A stretch of 64,000 nucleotides of DNA from assembly GCA_033344775.1 (NCBI GenBank), contig JAWPMT010000005.1:2797001-2861000 (forward strand), given 5' to 3'. This stretch comes from Cytophagales bacterium (GTDB lineage: Bacteria; Bacteroidota; Bacteroidia; Cytophagales; Cyclobacteriaceae). The notes under the pieces were generated by a model. It saw only the letters and a list, made by a program, of their open reading frames with translations, did not search any database and was not told where the DNA came from. Below are positions 42,905 to 52,683 of this stretch, in pieces. Each line of letters opens with the position of its first letter. Position 1 is the stretch's first letter. The position numbers were made by a program, and so were the translations under genes.

Positions 42905-45583
42905 ATGAAGCCTGAATATCCACGTCCTCCCAAAATCGCTTACTGGCTGCTCAAATTTTTTTGTCGCAAAGACTATTGCGACGAGGTGGCTGGAGACTTG
43001 CAGGAAGTCTACGAATGGCGTTTGGCCAATAGCAATCGTAGGGTTGCTCAATATCGGTATTTTCTGGATGCTTTTAGTGCCATTCGATTTTATCGAGGCG
43101 GACGAGTAACATCTTTTCTTTCAAAAGCACTGATTTTCAGTTTCATCAAGAGTGCCTTCCGGAATTTCAAGCGTCATGCAGGGTACACTGCACTTAATGT
43201 TTTTGGACTTGCGGTAAGTCTTTCTGCTGCATTGTTCATCCTCGAGTATGTATCAGAAGAATTGAGTTATAACCACAGTTCTCAAGCGGATCAACTCTAT
43301 CGCGTCTCTAATGATTACTATCGTTTCGGAGGTATGATCTACGAAAGTAGCATGACCTTTTCGGGAGTGGGTCCGGCAATGCAACAGGCATTTCCTGAAG
43401 TGACCGAATTCGCCCGATTGTATAGCCCTACTTTGAGCCGAGGGGGTTCAGTTGTACTTACACGACCAGATGCTCCACAAATCAATTTCAAGGAGCACCA
43501 GCTCTTTTTTGCTGATCCCGCTTATCCGGAATTCTTTGATTTGGACATTACTCATGGCTCTAATGCATTGAACAAGCCTAACACTTTAATGATCACTGCA
43601 GCACTGGCCGAAAAATATTTTGGAAGCATCAACTCCGCCATTGGTCAGCTTTTGCAATATGATGATGGCCAGATGAGTCACGGGTTGATTGTCAAGGGAA
43701 TTTTTGAAAAGCCTTCCTTTCCCTTGCAAGTAGATGCGGACATACTTGTTTCTTACCCCACATTGGAGATGTACAACCCTGAGAGGTTCGTGAATGATTG
43801 GGGAGGTAATGCGTTCATCACCTTCGTGAAAGTTACTGAAAATACGAACCCGGTACAGATTGAGGAAAGTATGAGTGAACTCACCTTACGTTATAAACCA
43901 GGCTATCTGGAAAAGAATGAACAAGGTGAATATTTGAGGGTCAATCGATATTTTTTGGTGGGAGTCACGGATATTCATTTGCATTCCACTTATCAAAATG
44001 AAGTCGGGCCAATGGGTGATGCTACTACCATCGAGGTATTAAAGATCATCGCCATCTTCATTGTGATCATTGCGTGGATCAATTTTATAAATCTAAGTAC
44101 GGCAAAATCCGTTGATCGGGCACGTGAAGTAGGCGTGAGAAAAGTGATGGGTGCACGAAGACTTGAATTAGTTATGCAGTTTTTTACGGAGGCGGTACTG
44201 ATCAGTAGCATGGCTATCCTCATCGCTCTGACGCTGGTTTTCTTCGGTCAGTCCTTGTTCAATCAGTTTGTAGAAAAAACACTTTTACTTGACAGTATTG
44301 ACCTTCAACGTTTCGGCTTACCCGCATTACTCATTTTTCTGACTGGGACAATTCTTTCTGGATTTTACCCTGCCCTCATTCTATCTGCTCATCAATCCAT
44401 CAATGCACTGAAGGGTAAATCGAAAGTCAGTTCGGGCCACTTCCTGAGGCGCGGGCTTATTGCTTTTCAACTCCTGTTCAGTTCCTTGCTCATCATCGCA
44501 ACCCTCGCCATCAATCAACAGTTGGCCTTTATGAATGATCAGGACATGGGATTTGATATGGATGAGGTCTTGATAATGAAAGGGCCAGTCATCAGTGAAT
44601 CACAAGGACGAGATAAAATTCCAAAGATCGAATTGTTCAAACAGCAGGTTATGAGCATTCCGGGAGTAAGCCAGGTAGGAACCTCCACAGTAATTCCTGG
44701 TCAGGGAATATTGCGAGGAATTGCCATTTCGCGAATCAAGGAAAGTGAAGCAGACATGAAATCCATTGAGCGGGTAGTGATCAGTAATGGCTTTCTTTCT
44801 GCGATGGACGTCACATTTATCGCAGGTCAGGATTTTAATGCCAGCATGAAAGGCTATGAACCGATCATTCTCAATACATCAGCGGCCAAAGCCCTGGGAT
44901 TTGATGATCCGAAAGCATCCCTTGGCCAAACACTCTTTGAGTTTACGCGCGAGGAAAGGAAGGTTGTCGGAGTAATTCAGGATTATCATCACGAATCATT
45001 GAACCGGTCCATCGATCCGATGTACTTTGTTCGCCATGCCGCATTCGATTCATTTTATGCCATTCGACTTAATAGGGATCAAGTAAGTACAACACTGGCC
45101 AAAATTGAACAACAATACCTGACTTCCTACCCGGGGAATCCAACAGAATACTACTTTTTGGATCGTTTTTTCGCCAAACAATACAAGAAGGATGAAGTCA
45201 ATAGAAAAGTATTCAGTGCTTTTGCGCTCATGGCCATCATTGTTTCTTGCCTGGGCCTTTATGGATTGTCTTCTTATTCAGCCTTGCAGCGAACGAAGGA
45301 GGTTGGAGTAAGGAAAGTGCTGGGAGCCAGTATTTCCGGACTTTTTATGTTGCTGTTAAAAGAGATCTTCTTGCTGGTTGTGCTAGGTTTTGTCATGGCC
45401 ATTCCCATTGCCTGGGTCGGGATCGATAGCTGGTTAAGCGAATTTGCGTATCGGATGCAGGTTGGGCCGTTATTATTTCTACTACCACTTTTACTGATTA
45501 CGGCAATCACCTTAGCCGCCACAGGTTCACGCATTTTGAAAGTAACCCTGGCCAATCCAGTACAATCATTGCGATATGAATAA
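42905..45583 (+). CDS. FtsX/MacB-like orphan ABC permease with prefix domain
   Basis: 892 residues. The N-terminal prefix (1-60) contains P-P-K-I-A-Y-W-L-L-K-F-F and D-E-V-A-G-D-L-Q-E-V-Y. Transmembrane helix 1 lies near 100; MacB-like periplasmic domains and two FtsX blocks follow, with V-R-K-V-M-G-A-R-R near 415 and V-R-K-V-L-G-A-S near 805. There is no ATPase nearby. It is the third copy of the PadR/permease module. The stop overlaps the start of the following hydrolase region by several bases. Confidence 0.85.
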   Translation: MKPEYPRPPKIAYWLLKFFCRKDYCDEVAGDLQEVYEWRLANSNRRVAQYRYFLDAFSAIRFYRGGRVTSFLSKALIFSFIKSAFRNFKRHAGYTALNVFGLAVSLSAALFILEYVSEELSYNHSSQADQLYRVSNDYYRFGGMIYESSMTFSGVGPAMQQAFPEVTEFARLYSPTLSRGGSVVLTRPDAPQINFKEHQLFFADPAYPEFFDLDITHGSNALNKPNTLMITAALAEKYFGSINSAIGQLLQYDDGQMSHGLIVKGIFEKPSFPLQVDADILVSYPTLEMYNPERFVNDWGGNAFITFVKVTENTNPVQIEESMSELTLRYKPGYLEKNEQGEYLRVNRYFLVGVTDIHLHSTYQNEVGPMGDATTIEVLKIIAIFIVIIAWINFINLSTAKSVDRAREVGVRKVMGARRLELVMQFFTEAVLISSMAILIALTLVFFGQSLFNQFVEKTLLLDSIDLQRFGLPALLIFLTGTILSGFYPALILSAHQSINALKGKSKVSSGHFLRRGLIAFQLLFSSLLIIATLAINQQLAFMNDQDMGFDMDEVLIMKGPVISESQGRDKIPKIELFKQQVMSIPGVSQVGTSTVIPGQGILRGIAISRIKESEADMKSIERVVISNGFLSAMDVTFIAGQDFNASMKGYEPIILNTSAAKALGFDDPKASLGQTLFEFTREERKVVGVIQDYHHESLNRSIDPMYFVRHAAFDSFYAIRLNRDQVSTTLAKIEQQYLTSYPGNPTEYYFLDRFFAKQYKKDEVNRKVFSAFALMAIIVSCLGLYGLSSYSALQRTKEVGVRKVLGASISGLFMLLLKEIFLLVVLGFVMAIPIAWVGIDSWLSEFAYRMQVGPLLFLLPLLLITAITLAATGSRILKVTLANPVQSLRYE

Positions 45584-45602
45584 ATCAAAGGTCAAAACTC
45601 AT

Positions 45603-46748
45603 ATGAAGAAATCACTCATCATCATTGTCAGTATATGCCTGACCCTGGGAACCCTGGCCTGGTCGACCCGAACAAAACCAATCGCCCTGCCCTCAATTCC
45701 TGTTCCTCAAAACGTCTACGAGACTGCATTGCAGGAGATTGATTTGACTTCCAAAATGGAACGTTACGGTGTTCCCGGAGTAAGTCTGGGAGTGGTAAAA
45801 GATGGAAAGCTAGCATGGGCCAAAGGATATGGCCTGATTCAATTAGGGCGGCCGGAAGAAATAAATACCGCAACCATGTTCTCGGTAGGCTCAGTGAGTA
45901 AAGTTGGTGCGGCAGTCATTACTTTGAAAATGCAGAAGACCGGCCAACTGGATATTGATACGGATGTGAATCAATACCTGACATCCTGGAAGGTGCCTCA
46001 GAATCAATATACGGAACAAGCCTCTGTTACACTTCGCCGAATCATGTCCCATACCGCAGGCTTAACAGTCCATGGATTTGCCGACTTTGACCCAGAGGAA
46101 GAGCTGCCTACTACGGTACAGATATTGGAGGGCAAATCGCCTGCAAAAAGTAATAGGGTTTATGTGAATATTCCCATTGGTCGCCGATTTCGGTATTCCG
46201 GTGGTGGAACAACCGTAGAACAGCTAGTCATTGAGGATATTACAGGAAAGTCCTTTCATGAAGTTACTTCAGAGATGCTCTTTCAGCCATTGGGTATGTC
46301 CAGAAGTAGTTATCAGAATCCCTTACCTGAGGAAATGGGAAACATTGCCAAAGCCCATAACAGACACGGGCATCCGGTAGCTCTGCCCCGAGGCTATCAA
46401 AGCATGCCCGAAGCAGCGGCTTCCGGGTTATGGACCACTCCTTCTGATTTTGCCAAATTAATGCTCATGTTGATGGAGGCTTATGAAGGGAAACATTCCT
46501 TCCTGAATCAAAATTCGGTTCGCGATATGATGACGTCAGTTTACCCGAGTGAATACGGTTTAGGTCCAAGGATTACAAGGAATGGAGACGACATCATTTT
46601 TTCGCATGGCGGTGCCAATGATTGCTACAAGGCTCACTTCAGTGGTTCAATTTCCCAAAAAACAGGGTTTATCATCTTCACAAATGGAGCAGGAGGACAT
46701 CAATTGATCCGGGATTTGCAGCCCGTTTTTGAGGAAATGCTTTATTAG
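45603..46748 (+). CDS. Serine hydrolase of the beta-lactamase/PBP fold
   Basis: 381 residues from the ATG at 45603, which begins a signal-peptide-like sequence; an ATG at 45576, overlapping the permease stop by 8 bases, is the alternative. Active-site motifs are S-V-S-K (S97, K100), Y-S-G (Y198) and H-G-G (H335), as in class C beta-lactamases and esterases of the same fold. It is probably periplasmic and has peptidase, esterase or lactamase activity. The overlap or close spacing suggests it belongs to the PadR/permease operon, so it may act on the permease's substrate; that is inference. Confidence 0.85.
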   Translation: MKKSLIIIVSICLTLGTLAWSTRTKPIALPSIPVPQNVYETALQEIDLTSKMERYGVPGVSLGVVKDGKLAWAKGYGLIQLGRPEEINTATMFSVGSVSKVGAAVITLKMQKTGQLDIDTDVNQYLTSWKVPQNQYTEQASVTLRRIMSHTAGLTVHGFADFDPEEELPTTVQILEGKSPAKSNRVYVNIPIGRRFRYSGGGTTVEQLVIEDITGKSFHEVTSEMLFQPLGMSRSSYQNPLPEEMGNIAKAHNRHGHPVALPRGYQSMPEAAASGLWTTPSDFAKLMLMLMEAYEGKHSFLNQNSVRDMMTSVYPSEYGLGPRITRNGDDIIFSHGGANDCYKAHFSGSISQKTGFIIFTNGAGGHQLIRDLQPVFEEMLY

Positions 46749-46804
46749 GGTGTACAGATTACAACTCTAAGGTAATTAGGTTTGAAAGCCTCAGAATCCC
46801 CTAA

Positions 46805-46825
46805 CCCCCTTTAACGAAAAGGGGG
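46805..46825. terminator. Bidirectional terminator-like hairpin
   Basis: CCCCCTTT (46805-46812) pairs with AAAGGGGG (46818-46825) around a 5-base loop. It lies between the converging hydrolase (46748) and GNAT (46883) genes. Confidence 0.55.
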
Positions 46826-46882
46826 ATTATTTGCCTCAAACCCACTGATTGCCGCTCATTTGACAATTCTTGCAGAATAACA

Positions 46883-47776
46883 TTAAGCATGCGACATGAT
46901 CGGGAACATCCATTGATTTTCCTTGAAAAAGTTGGATTGATCTTGAAGCATAAACAATTGATCTTCTCCGGTAATCAGGCTCTTTTCAAGTCCCGAAATA
47001 TCGAGTGGTGTAAACCCTAATTTGACTTGATTAATATTGCTGGAAGAAATCTTCTGGATCACCTCATTCAAATCAACGCCCCGTTTACAGAATACCTCGT
47101 GCAATACTAAAGTGTCTCCTTCCTGATCAGCAAAAACGATGGTTTTCAGTTCCTCTAACAGGTATATACTTTCCTTCATGAATGACATCCCATAAAACAG
47201 GATCATCGAAGCATGATCACGTACGGAAATTTTGGATACGGGAACGGATTGATTTACGGTCTCTTTCAACAATGCCAAATCGTCGTTGTTTTCAATATTT
47301 AACTTTCTGAACGCGGAAGTTGAATCGGAATTGACTGACCTTGAATATTGATATTCCTCCAATGACTCGAATCCAAACTTCGGATAAAAGTCCAAGACAG
47401 AATCATTAGCAAAGAGATAAATGAAATCTGCCTGACCTTTCCAATCTTCCAGAACCCTTAACAACAGGTATTTATTGAGTCCTCGCTTGCGATAGGCTTC
47501 ATCGGTCATGACTGTCCCGATTTGAATGCCGAGTTTGGCCTGACCATTGATAACGAACTCCAGTCGGTTAATAGAGACATTGGACACGACCTCTTTTCCA
47601 TCAATCAGCGCATAAGGAACATAATAGTCTCCCCAATAGCCTGACTGATACCAATCTTCCAGGCTGAACCCAAAGTGAGTTTCAGTCATGGAATTGAAAC
47701 TCTTTCTCAGGACCTCATCGTGTTTGAAGTCCTTGATGAAGTGATAAGAATTGTCCTTGATAACTAATTTCTCCAT
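46883..47776 (-). CDS. GNAT-family N-acetyltransferase (Eis-like)
   Basis: 297 residues. The N-terminal half has the Eis-type GNAT fold: D-Y-Y-V-P-Y-A-L-I-D, L-G-I-Q-I-G-T-V-M-T and Y-R-K-R-G-L-N-K-Y-L-L at about 92-106 (acetyl-CoA loop). F-I-Y-L-F-A-N-D and D-F-Y-P-K-F-G-F-E-S follow. The C-terminal ~120 residues form a second, divergent domain without the acetyl-CoA motif. Substrate unknown. Overlaps nothing; the next gene on the strand starts 17 bases upstream. Confidence 0.8.
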   Translation of the reverse strand: MEKLVIKDNSYHFIKDFKHDEVLRKSFNSMTETHFGFSLEDWYQSGYWGDYYVPYALIDGKEVVSNVSINRLEFVINGQAKLGIQIGTVMTDEAYRKRGLNKYLLLRVLEDWKGQADFIYLFANDSVLDFYPKFGFESLEEYQYSRSVNSDSTSAFRKLNIENNDDLALLKETVNQSVPVSKISVRDHASMILFYGMSFMKESIYLLEELKTIVFADQEGDTLVLHEVFCKRGVDLNEVIQKISSSNINQVKLGFTPLDISGLEKSLITGEDQLFMLQDQSNFFKENQWMFPIMSHA

Positions 47777-47793
47777 ATTACGAAGTACGTAGT

Positions 47794-48120
47794 TTATCCC
47801 TTTTTCAGATCAATTTTGACCGAAACCACTCTGCCATTCTCTCGGGTTACTTCCGCATCATCTTCTTCTGCCAGCATATCTAAGAACTGCTGGGTAAATG
47901 GATTATTACTACCCCGCCTTGCCCATGTCTCCGTCTGTAAGAACATATGTCTTGCATGATTAATCGGCAGATCAAACTTCTTTGACAACAGCTCCATACA
48001 AAAATTCGGGCTTGCTCCGGCACATAGCAGGTCTTCAACGAATGCACTGATTTCATCCTTGGAATCCTTAAGCTCTCGTCGCGAAATGCGTTCTAGTAAT
48101 GCCTGATCCGGTTTTTTCAA
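47794..48120 (-). CDS. Small cytoplasmic protein, function unknown
   Basis: 108 residues, mostly helical and charged, with L-L-C-A-G-A-S-P-N-F-C and M-L-A-E-E-D-D-A-E-V. There is no ATG near the start; translation would begin at a TTG four bases after the DPP-type peptidase stop, consistent with translational coupling. No known family is recognised. The C-terminal G-R-V-V-S-V-K-I-D-L-K strand is compact. Probably a genuine gene because its length and reading frame fit tightly between its neighbours. Confidence 0.55.
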   Translation of the reverse strand: MKKPDQALLERISRRELKDSKDEISAFVEDLLCAGASPNFCMELLSKKFDLPINHARHMFLQTETWARRGSNNPFTQQFLDMLAEEDDAEVTRENGRVVSVKIDLKKG

Positions 48121-48124
48121 GGGC

Positions 48125-50359
48125 TTATTTGTTCAACGGCAAATTCTCCAGGAAGAAGTTGTAGATCATCGTATACAAATGTCTACGGGTGTTCTGCCCT
48201 TCGTAAATGCCATGAGTTCGATTGGGATATGCCATCATCTGGAACTGCTTGTTGTGTTTGATCAGCTCATTCACCAACATTTCCGTGTTCTGGTAGTGCA
48301 CATTATCGTCTCCGGTCCCATGGATCAGTAGCAGCTTTCCTTCCAGCTTCTTCGCATGTGTCACTGGTGATCCCTGTACAAAATCTTCCTTATTCTCCTG
48401 TGGTAAGCCCATGTAGCGCTCCTGATAGATGTTATCGTAAGTAAGCTGATTAGCCACTGGAGCTACGGAAACACCAGTTTTGAATAATTCGGGATATTGG
48501 AACAGCAAGTTCAGGGTAGAAGATCCGCCTCCACTCCAGCCCCACACGCCTATTCGATCTTCATCGATATAAGGGAACCTGGCAATTTCTTTGGCCGCCA
48601 GTCCCAGGTCCGCAATGTTCACTCTTCCAATCTGACGATAGATGGATTTTCTCCAATCAGAGCCTTTCAGACATGGTGTGCCTCGCGGATCAATAGAAAT
48701 CACTACATAGCCTTGTTGGGCCAGCATGATATTCCAAAGGCCGATATAGGAATCCGTGGCCATTTGCCCGGCAGGTTCTCCATATACGTTGAATATGACC
48801 GGGTATTTGGTGTTTTCATCAAAGTTGACTGGCTTGATCAAGCGGCCATCTACCGTAACTCCTTGTTCGGTTTTGACCTGAAAAAACTCAACTGCAGGCA
48901 GGTCCAATTCAGCCAGTTGCTCCTGATACGTGTCATTGTTCACTATCGTCTTGATGGTCTTGTGATCAGGAAGAGAAATCAGCCGAACATTACCAGTTCT
49001 CAAAGCACTGGAATGGGAATGGAAAGCATACTTACCATTCGGTGAAATGTTGTAAGTATTGATCCCCGTGAAAGAAGCCGGAGTAATCCTTTTGTCTTTT
49101 TTCTTGCCCCCCAGGTCAACTGAATACAGATAGCGCTGGGAGTTCTCATCAGGAGAGGCGTTATAATAAACCGACTTTTTGGTGTTTCCGGCAACAACAG
49201 CGACATCATAGGTACCTGTAGAAATCAAGGTTTTATCCCCGGACGTAAGGTTGATTTTATAGATGTTTCTCCAGTCATCTTCTACCATTCTTAAGACCGA
49301 CTTTCCTCCTTCTACCGGCCTCAAATCGTTGTTTTCTCTTCCGGCTTTTGATCGGTCCGGGTAGCGAATATCTACCCAGCTTTCTTCTTTTTCTTCGTAC
49401 AACAAATTAGTGACTTTGGACGTGGTATTGTATATCCAGACTTTCAGGTGATTTTGTTTGCGATTGAGTTGTTGGATCAGCAATTGTTCGTCACTTAACC
49501 ATTGGATCGCAGGGATATAGTTCTCGATCGTACTTCCTTCTAGTTTCACCCACTCCGTGCTACCGGATTCCGTATCAACAATACCTATTCTTGCTGAAGA
49601 GGGGTCTTCACCCACTTTTGGATATTGCACCGGGACGATTTTCGAGTACACGTCATCTGTGTTATTGATCATGTTGAATACACCAATGTTCGAGGCATCA
49701 ATCTGCCAATAGGCAATCATGGAAGCATTGGGACTCCATCGAAAGCCATCTCTGTTACCAAATTCTTCCTCGTATACCCAATCAAATGTTCCATTGATCA
49801 CTTCGATGTTACCATCTTTAGTCAGCATGGTGACTTCTCCTGTCGTGAAATCCTCTTTGTAGATGTTGAATTCCATGACGTACGCCACGTAGCTGTTGTC
49901 GTTGGAAAATTTCGCAAACATCAATGAAGAAGCTGGAAAATCCTTCCCGATCTGAGACAGGTTACTTGTCGACAAATCATATACCCAATAATCGCCTTTG
50001 GTATTGGATCTCCAAACCCGCTTGGAATTGGTGAAGATCAGCACCTTGCTTTCATCATTGGACAATGAAAAAGACTCTATACGCAATGGTGTACTCTGCC
50101 CATTTGGTGTAAGCTGTACACTGGAAAGAAATATCGACCGTTCTGCATTAGAAGAGCTGTATCGGATCATTTCGTTTTGCCCCTGATCGTTTCTTTCGAT
50201 GATGATGAACGCATTACCCTCTTCAATCCAGGTAGCGGGTCGCTGACGATCTTCTCGAAATTCGCCGGAATAAAGACGATCGATCGACAACTGACTGTCC
50301 TGGGCCTGTAATGCAACAACGGTTAATAAAGTGATAAAAAGGGTAGAAACGCGTTTCAT
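48125..50359 (-). CDS. Dipeptidyl peptidase IV-type S9 peptidase
   Basis: 744 residues from the ATG at 50359, preceded by a TTG at 50368; a signal peptide ends A-L-Q-A-Q. The DPP-IV N-terminal beta-propeller (about 30-480) includes the substrate-binding motif D-W-V-Y-E-E-E near 190. The catalytic triad is Ser609 (G-W-S-G-G-G), Asp684 (T-G-D-D-N-V-H) and His716 (N-R-T-H-G-I). It should release N-terminal X-Pro or X-Ala dipeptides in the periplasm. The small protein at 47794 is translated right after it. Confidence 0.9.
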   Translation of the reverse strand: MKRVSTLFITLLTVVALQAQDSQLSIDRLYSGEFREDRQRPATWIEEGNAFIIIERNDQGQNEMIRYSSSNAERSIFLSSVQLTPNGQSTPLRIESFSLSNDESKVLIFTNSKRVWRSNTKGDYWVYDLSTSNLSQIGKDFPASSLMFAKFSNDNSYVAYVMEFNIYKEDFTTGEVTMLTKDGNIEVINGTFDWVYEEEFGNRDGFRWSPNASMIAYWQIDASNIGVFNMINNTDDVYSKIVPVQYPKVGEDPSSARIGIVDTESGSTEWVKLEGSTIENYIPAIQWLSDEQLLIQQLNRKQNHLKVWIYNTTSKVTNLLYEEKEESWVDIRYPDRSKAGRENNDLRPVEGGKSVLRMVEDDWRNIYKINLTSGDKTLISTGTYDVAVVAGNTKKSVYYNASPDENSQRYLYSVDLGGKKKDKRITPASFTGINTYNISPNGKYAFHSHSSALRTGNVRLISLPDHKTIKTIVNNDTYQEQLAELDLPAVEFFQVKTEQGVTVDGRLIKPVNFDENTKYPVIFNVYGEPAGQMATDSYIGLWNIMLAQQGYVVISIDPRGTPCLKGSDWRKSIYRQIGRVNIADLGLAAKEIARFPYIDEDRIGVWGWSGGGSSTLNLLFQYPELFKTGVSVAPVANQLTYDNIYQERYMGLPQENKEDFVQGSPVTHAKKLEGKLLLIHGTGDDNVHYQNTEMLVNELIKHNKQFQMMAYPNRTHGIYEGQNTRRHLYTMIYNFFLENLPLNK

Positions 50360-50494
50360 TTTGATCAATTACGATGGAATGGGTAAATGTGCGGCTAAAC
50401 TCAACAGGTTTAGCCAGTTCGCCCAAAAGTATCTGATCAAGTGAGCCTATGCAAGTTTCAATGGAGACGGCCGCGTTCTAATAGCCGTCTTTGA

Positions 50495-50914
50495 TCAAGC
50501 ATAGCTATTCCGCTCTGTTACTTCTTCACTCAGGTATTGCACAAATTCATATTCATTTCCCTCCTGATCCATGAAATATTCCCTGATCCGGAATTTTTCG
50601 ACCTGTTTCGGAAAGCCGTGTTGGTAACCTGCTGCCGAGAGATTTTCTGCAATGGTTTCTACATCCTCCACTACAAAACCCAGGTGATTGATGCCTGCCC
50701 GATAATAGTTCTTTTCTGTTTTGGGGGTTAGGTCCAGTGCCTGATTTAGGGCTAGGTAGGTATTGTCATCTCCTAAATGAACCCATTCGTGCACCTCTTT
50801 CCCTCTTCCTCTGATCTTGAAATGCGGAAAAGCGGTTTGAAAAAAATGTATCGCTGCTTCAAGGTTTAGAACGGTGATGTTAGCGTGTTCAAGGTAAATG
50901 CTTTGTGTACTCAT
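50495..50914 (-). CDS. VOC-superfamily (glyoxalase-like) protein
   Basis: 139 residues from the ATG at 50914. The fold starts Y-L-E-H-A-N-I-T-V and has a metal-ligand-like H-L-G-F-V-V-E and Y-E-F-V-Q-Y, pairing beta-alpha-beta-beta-beta units of vicinal-oxygen-chelate proteins. Which substrate it acts on (glyoxalase, antibiotic resistance or dioxygenase) cannot be said. It lies divergent to nothing; the GAF-LuxR regulator follows upstream on the same strand. Confidence 0.8.
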   Translation of the reverse strand: MSTQSIYLEHANITVLNLEAAIHFFQTAFPHFKIRGRGKEVHEWVHLGDDNTYLALNQALDLTPKTEKNYYRAGINHLGFVVEDVETIAENLSAAGYQHGFPKQVEKFRIREYFMDQEGNEYEFVQYLSEEVTERNSYA

Positions 50915-51006
50915 AATCTTTCTATCTGTTGAGTACAAAGGTCAATGAACGAAGCACCCCATAAAACGGACCTAAGTCCAAATTGCTACCTGTACTTTGG
51001 TACAGT

Positions 51007-51933
51007 TCATCGTCTAAGAAGGCCTCGCTTAAGGCAAATATCTACCGCTTCAGTACGGGTACTGGCGTGGAGTTTGGACAAGATCGAGGTTACGTGAAAT
51101 TTTACCGTGCGTTCAGCGATGTAAAGTTGCTCTCCAATTTGCGCATTTGTTCTTCCCTGCTTGATCAGGGCAATCACTTCAAGTTCTCTTTTCGTCAGCG
51201 GCAGCTCAGGATAATGAAATTCCTGTTTGCGATCTGGCTGATGATGTTCCTCCACCTCCTTCGCAATGTCCTTCAATTGATGCTGTAGCTCCTCCACTTT
51301 TGTAAGGATCGCTTGCTGATCGTCAGCTCCGAATTCGAGCATCTTCCGCATGTCCGTCAACTGTTGTTGAAAAACACGCGTGATTACTTTCTGAAAATTG
51401 ATCTCAGTGGATTCAGCCCCTCCAAAATAGGTTTGTTGTAAACGGGTCCGTTCAATGGCTGAGCCAATCAATTCACTCACCGTATTAAGTAATGACAACT
51501 CTTGCTCATCAAGCTGTCTGGAGGCTTGGCTTAGCAAATTCATCAAACCTACTTTTTGATCGGCAATCATGATCGGTATCGTAGCGTGATATAATAAACC
51601 CCTGGTGTCCGTCTCCAGGTCTACGAGTCTTGAACATTTGATCTCACTGATGTTGATCGCTTCTTCCATCTCATCAGAAAGGTATTGCTTGATGCACCAG
51701 CACCACCCCGAAAGTCTTTCTGGATGATTACTCAAGGCAGGAGGTAGTTGATAAGAAGCTGCGAGGTAAACGGATTTTTGATCAGGTTCAGTTAGCCAAA
51801 TCCAACCGGATTCTACCTCAAAGATCTCCACGGTCTTTTTCAGGACACTGCGCAACGCAGCCGGCAAGGCATACTCCCTGTTCAGGAGCCTTGCAATTTC
51901 GTACAGATGGACGTGATGGCTTTCCTCAATCAT
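51007..51933 (-). CDS. GAF-domain LuxR-family regulator
   Basis: 308 residues. A GAF-like sensor (about 15-165) contains G-W-I-W-L-T-E and W-C-W-C-I-K; a helical linker (170-240) follows. The C-terminal LuxR-type HTH (about 245-305) has L-T-K-R-E-L-E-V-I-A-L-I-K-Q-G-R-T-N-A-Q-I-G and E-R-T-V-K-F-H-V-T-S-I-L-S-K-L. The Trp/Cys cluster W-C-W-C in the sensor could bind a small ligand or metal. It may control the adjacent VOC gene, from position only. Confidence 0.85.
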   Translation of the reverse strand: MIEESHHVHLYEIARLLNREYALPAALRSVLKKTVEIFEVESGWIWLTEPDQKSVYLAASYQLPPALSNHPERLSGWCWCIKQYLSDEMEEAINISEIKCSRLVDLETDTRGLLYHATIPIMIADQKVGLMNLLSQASRQLDEQELSLLNTVSELIGSAIERTRLQQTYFGGAESTEINFQKVITRVFQQQLTDMRKMLEFGADDQQAILTKVEELQHQLKDIAKEVEEHHQPDRKQEFHYPELPLTKRELEVIALIKQGRTNAQIGEQLYIAERTVKFHVTSILSKLHASTRTEAVDICLKRGLLRR

Positions 51934-52103
51934 AGCAACACATGCTAAAGATATGGGGAAATTGGTATTGAGTCAGAATCTACATTAGTTGTTTTGAATA
52001 TTCCTAATCCAACTCAATCAAGAAGTAAAGTTCATTGGTATGAACAACGTCATTCCATTGACCAGCGAGTCCTAGTGGCCAATCAGAAAGCGCGAGACCC
52101 AAA

Positions 52104-52640
52104 TCAGCCTTCTGCTTTTTTTCTTAGCAGGTCAAAAAATTCCTGTGCTGCATCCTTGAATGCTTCAAGGTCAAAAGCGTCGCCAAACATTCGTTCACCC
52201 TTTTCAAGATCCCTGATCAATTCTCCTTCTTCGAAATAGTAACGACCTTCAAAGCCAGTTTCCAGGTCTTTGGCATAATCCCCCCCGATAAATTCACCTT
52301 CTTCATATTTCTTCGCAAAAGTCCTTTCTACCTCAAAACCGAAGAACAATTCACTGTCTTTCAGGTAATATTCAATTTCCACATTTCCATAGGAAAGTCC
52401 GACCCACACAACAGCCTTGACGAGAATATCTCCTTCGAAATAACCAGTCAGTGTGGCTCCTCCATCGGTCATGTGTCCAAGCACGTCTTCATTTTCCAAT
52501 TGAACACGCCGGGTACTTATTGAATTGATTCTATTGTATTCTGCTCGGATACTCAAAATATCTTCCTTCTCTGCCTGAGCAAATACCATCATTGAATTCA
52601 GAAGCACGAGTGCAGTGATAAAAAATCGTATAGCCATCAT
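52104..52640 (-). CDS. Secreted acidic protein, function unknown
   Basis: 178 residues from the tandem ATG at 52640; an upstream in-frame start at 52697 would put a charged stretch before the signal. The signal peptide ends V-F-A-Q and the mature part is very acidic (E-K-Y-E-E-G-E-F-I, D-L-E-K-G-E). Beta-strands such as G-Y-F-E-G-D-I-L and Y-G-N-V-E-I-E-Y-Y-L suggest a lipocalin-like or all-beta fold. No family recognised. The hydrolase gene upstream ends or starts within 50 bases on the same strand. Confidence 0.6.
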   Translation of the reverse strand: MMAIRFFITALVLLNSMMVFAQAEKEDILSIRAEYNRINSISTRRVQLENEDVLGHMTDGGATLTGYFEGDILVKAVVWVGLSYGNVEIEYYLKDSELFFGFEVERTFAKKYEEGEFIGGDYAKDLETGFEGRYYFEEGELIRDLEKGERMFGDAFDLEAFKDAAQEFFDLLRKKAEG

Positions 52641-52683
52641 CGAAGTTTTGTAATGGCTAAATTTATTAATTCCTAGCTTCTCA

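Noticed and set aside
51934-52103. 170-base gap between the GAF-LuxR regulator and the acidic secreted protein
   Set aside because: Contains a short TTCAT/ATGAA pair only; no convincing terminator, promoter or gene.
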